A DNA stretch of 64,000 nt from Hyphomicrobiales bacterium (lineage in GTDB: Bacteria; Pseudomonadota; Alphaproteobacteria; Rhizobiales; MH13), in the NCBI GenBank assembly GCA_017642935.1, contig JAEPOK010000001.1, positions 558,001-622,000 on the forward strand, read 5' to 3'. Below, piece by piece: positions 61,938 to 64,000 of the stretch (positions are counted from its first letter, which is position 1; the number at the start of each line of letters is the position of its first letter). The notes beneath the pieces are model-generated. The model saw nothing but the letters and a program-made list of their open reading frames with translations. It did no database searches and was not told the DNA's origin. A program made the position numbers and the translations under genes.

Positions 61938-64000
61938 GTGGTCCAAAAGTTGTTGTCCCTGCCTGCCTTTCTGCGTGATCCATTCTCGCCTCGATCGACC
62001 CTGTTTCATGGTCTTTTGGGAGCGGTTCTGCTCGCCCTGACGGCCGCGCATTCAGAGCCTGTTGCCGCGCAGTCGCTGGAGGCCGTCGCGATTGCCGAAC
62101 GCGAGCGCGATTTCGGGCGGCTGACCCTGCGGTTCCGCGACCGCCTTGACCTGCCACCTTATGAGCTTGATGCCGAAAACGGTGTGCTGCGGATCGTTTT
62201 TGAAGAGGCGGTCGACACCGATATCCGCGATTCGATGCGCGTGCTGTCCGATTTTGTTACCATCGCGCGCCGCGACCCCGACGGTCGCGCACTTCGTTTC
62301 GGTCTGTCGCGCGCGGTACGGATCAACACGATGGAAGCCGGCGAGACGCTGTTCATCGATTTCCTGCCGACGACGTGGCAGGGTTTTCCGCCACCCCTGC
62401 CAGAAGAGGTCGTCACACGGCTCGCTGAGCGCGCCGAACAGGCGGCTCGCGAAGCCGCCGAAGCCGAACGCCGTCGATTGCTGGGTGAGCTGGAACCGGA
62501 GGTGACGTTGCGTATTGGCGCGGCGCCGACCTTCACGCGCTACGCATTCAACTGGAACGTTCCCTTCAATGTCGCTGTGGCCCAGTCAGGCCCGGAACTC
62601 ACGATGGAGTTCGATTATGATGTTCCCATCGATCTGTCGCAGGCGTTTGTCGATCAGCCATCAGAATTGGTGAATCTCGACTACGACCGCGACGGCGCCA
62701 GCCTGTCGATCACCATGGAGGTGACGCCAGGTTCTGGTCTTCGATGGTTTGAGGATGATCAGCGCTTTGTGGTGGATTTGGAGCGTGAAACGCCGCTCGA
62801 TATAGACGGCATCGATCAGGAAGAACTCGACCGTGTGATGGCGACGCTTTCGCCTGCGATTGATGGCGTAACGGACGAAACCACCAGGTTTTCGACAGTC
62901 GGCGCGCGAACCGACGAGGTCATCGAGCCGGAAGAGGATGCGCAGATCATCGACGTGGCGCGGCCTTTGAATCCGAGTGGCCTCACGCCCATCGTTCCGG
63001 AGCCTGAAACCGACATGGCCGATGATACAGCGCCGATTGGCGAGGGCGGTTTGGCTGGCGGCGAACCCGATCCTTCGGCAGACGTCCCGCTGCTTGCTGA
63101 TGGCTCACCGGCAATCACTGAAGAAGATCTGGAAATACTGGCGCAGCGGCCGGATGTGGTAACGGCCCGGGCACTGCAGGGTGGACGTGCGCCAGAGGTC
63201 GGCGAAGCCATGGAAGAAGCCGTCGATCCCAACATTGTTCGGGTTGAAGTACGCATGGAAGGTGATGAGACGCGGCTGCTTTTTCCGTTCTCGCAGCCGA
63301 CGCCTGCCGCCGCGTTCCGCCGCGAGTCATTTGTCACCTTGGTTTTTGAAAACCCGATCCCGTTTGATTTGCGGGCGATGCGGCTGGAACTCAACGATCT
63401 GGTGCGGTCCATTCGTCCGGTTCGCGTGAACGATCTCAATCTCATTCATCTTGAGATGCGCGACAGTGCGCTCGTTTCGATGGTGCCGTCCGGCAATCGC
63501 TGGATCGTGGTGCTCGGGCCTTCCATCGTGGAACCGCCGCAGGGGCTTGATGTCGGTCGAGGCACGTTGCCTGACGGTAAAGCGTTTGCCGAAGTCTTGG
63601 GTGACGGGTTTGGCCGGATGCGCCGGATCATGCATCCCCATGTCGGCGATGAACTGCTGGTCGTTCCGATGCTGGCGCCGTCGCAAGGTGCGTTGGCGCG
63701 GCAGGAACTGGTGGAATTCGAGATACTTCCATCGGCGCAGGGTTTGATTGTTCGTCCAAAGACCGATGCGCTGGCCTTGGACGTTGAGCCAAACCGGGTG
63801 GTGATCACCCGCGAACAGGGCCTGACGCTGTCCGAGGTTGGCTTGTCGCTCGGCTCCTTTGGTTTTTCGCCCGATGAGCGACCGGGCTACTTTGACCTGC
63901 GCGCCTATGCCGGAGAGGGTGCATCGGGATTTCGCGATCGCTATGAGGACTTCCAAGAATCCGTCGCGGCTGCCGAAGGCGCCGTACGGATTGAAAGGCT
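61938..64000 (+). CDS. Large exported flagellar-cluster protein, truncated by the window end
   Basis: The reading frame opens at GTG 61938 (AAGGAG four bases upstream) and is still open at the window edge, giving 687 codons. A signal peptide (about 20-45, LLGAVLLALTAAHSEPVAAQS) is followed by a beta-rich domain (50-300), an acidic Pro-rich linker (about 300-400) and a second beta domain (VRVEVRMEGDETRLLFPF...). Proteins encoded at this place in other alphaproteobacterial flagellar operons are large and carry TPR repeats towards the C-terminus, which would lie beyond 64000. A periplasmic motor-accessory role is inferred from position only. Confidence 0.72.
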   Translation, partial: MVQKLLSLPAFLRDPFSPRSTLFHGLLGAVLLALTAAHSEPVAAQSLEAVAIAERERDFGRLTLRFRDRLDLPPYELDAENGVLRIVFEEAVDTDIRDSMRVLSDFVTIARRDPDGRALRFGLSRAVRINTMEAGETLFIDFLPTTWQGFPPPLPEEVVTRLAERAEQAAREAAEAERRRLLGELEPEVTLRIGAAPTFTRYAFNWNVPFNVAVAQSGPELTMEFDYDVPIDLSQAFVDQPSELVNLDYDRDGASLSITMEVTPGSGLRWFEDDQRFVVDLERETPLDIDGIDQEELDRVMATLSPAIDGVTDETTRFSTVGARTDEVIEPEEDAQIIDVARPLNPSGLTPIVPEPETDMADDTAPIGEGGLAGGEPDPSADVPLLADGSPAITEEDLEILAQRPDVVTARALQGGRAPEVGEAMEEAVDPNIVRVEVRMEGDETRLLFPFSQPTPAAAFRRESFVTLVFENPIPFDLRAMRLELNDLVRSIRPVRVNDLNLIHLEMRDSALVSMVPSGNRWIVVLGPSIVEPPQGLDVGRGTLPDGKAFAEVLGDGFGRMRRIMHPHVGDELLVVPMLAPSQGALARQELVEFEILPSAQGLIVRPKTDALALDVEPNRVVITREQGLTLSEVGLSLGSFGFSPDERPGYFDLRAYAGEGASGFRDRYEDFQESVAAAEGAVRIER

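Overview
The window is a GC-rich chromosomal segment from an alphaproteobacterium, most likely of the order Hyphomicrobiales (Rhizobiales). The main evidence is a 1825-residue membrane-anchored coiled-coil protein of the growth-pole-ring type (GPR/RgsE), which is known from polar-growing Rhizobiales. Supporting evidence is the alphaproteobacterial flagellar set (FlaF, FlbT, FliX, a PflI-like protein, a MotE-like protein), an alpha-type CheZ and a zinc-finger-less DksA. The genus cannot be fixed from sequence alone. No rRNA, tRNA, CRISPR array, insertion sequence or prophage gene was recognised.

Left part (1-19.5 kb), metabolic and envelope genes. A secreted FAS1 protein and a GntR/UTRA regulator are followed by a minus-strand operon: transglutaminase-DUF2126, circularly permuted ATP-grasp/alpha-E fusion, and a second transglutaminase. 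This is a conserved but biochemically unassigned set, and its first gene carries an apparent one-base frameshift here. Next come a DMT exporter with an XRE-cupin regulator, an atypical SDR lacking the YxxxK residues, an LpxH-type phosphoesterase with a GT4 glycosyltransferase and a PLP dehydratase, a CheZ-type phosphatase with a very long acidic tail, an MFS transporter, and a dgcN-dgcA pair for D-glutamate catabolism.

Middle part (19.6-35.4 kb). A four-gene Mla/MCE lipid-transport operon ends at a strong bidirectional terminator shared with the giant rgsE-like gene. An orphan Hpt protein is divergent from rgsE. A 2Fe-2S ferredoxin and a TrxR-like ferredoxin-NADP reductase follow, then a ycjX-ycjF pair and a SixA-type phosphatase.

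Right part (35.5-64 kb), flagellar genes. flgE-flgK-flgL run forward from a clear sigma54 promoter. On the minus strand lie three paralogous flagellins, then a 1031-residue flagellin-like protein with six FlIN-type modules followed by flbT and flaF, and separately flgI-flgJ-flgN-like-flaG. fliX (with an exact CtrA box) and dksA are forward. flgF-flgG-flgA-flgH run backward from a second sigma54 promoter, and fliL-fliM-pflI-like-motE plus a large truncated gene run forward to the window edge.

The most unusual features are the beta-module expansion shared by the flagellins, FlgK and the giant companion protein; the combined CtrA/sigma54 intergenic regions with recurring TTGCCGG elements; the orphan transglutaminase/ATP-grasp/alpha-E operon; and the catalytic-residue-deficient SDR.
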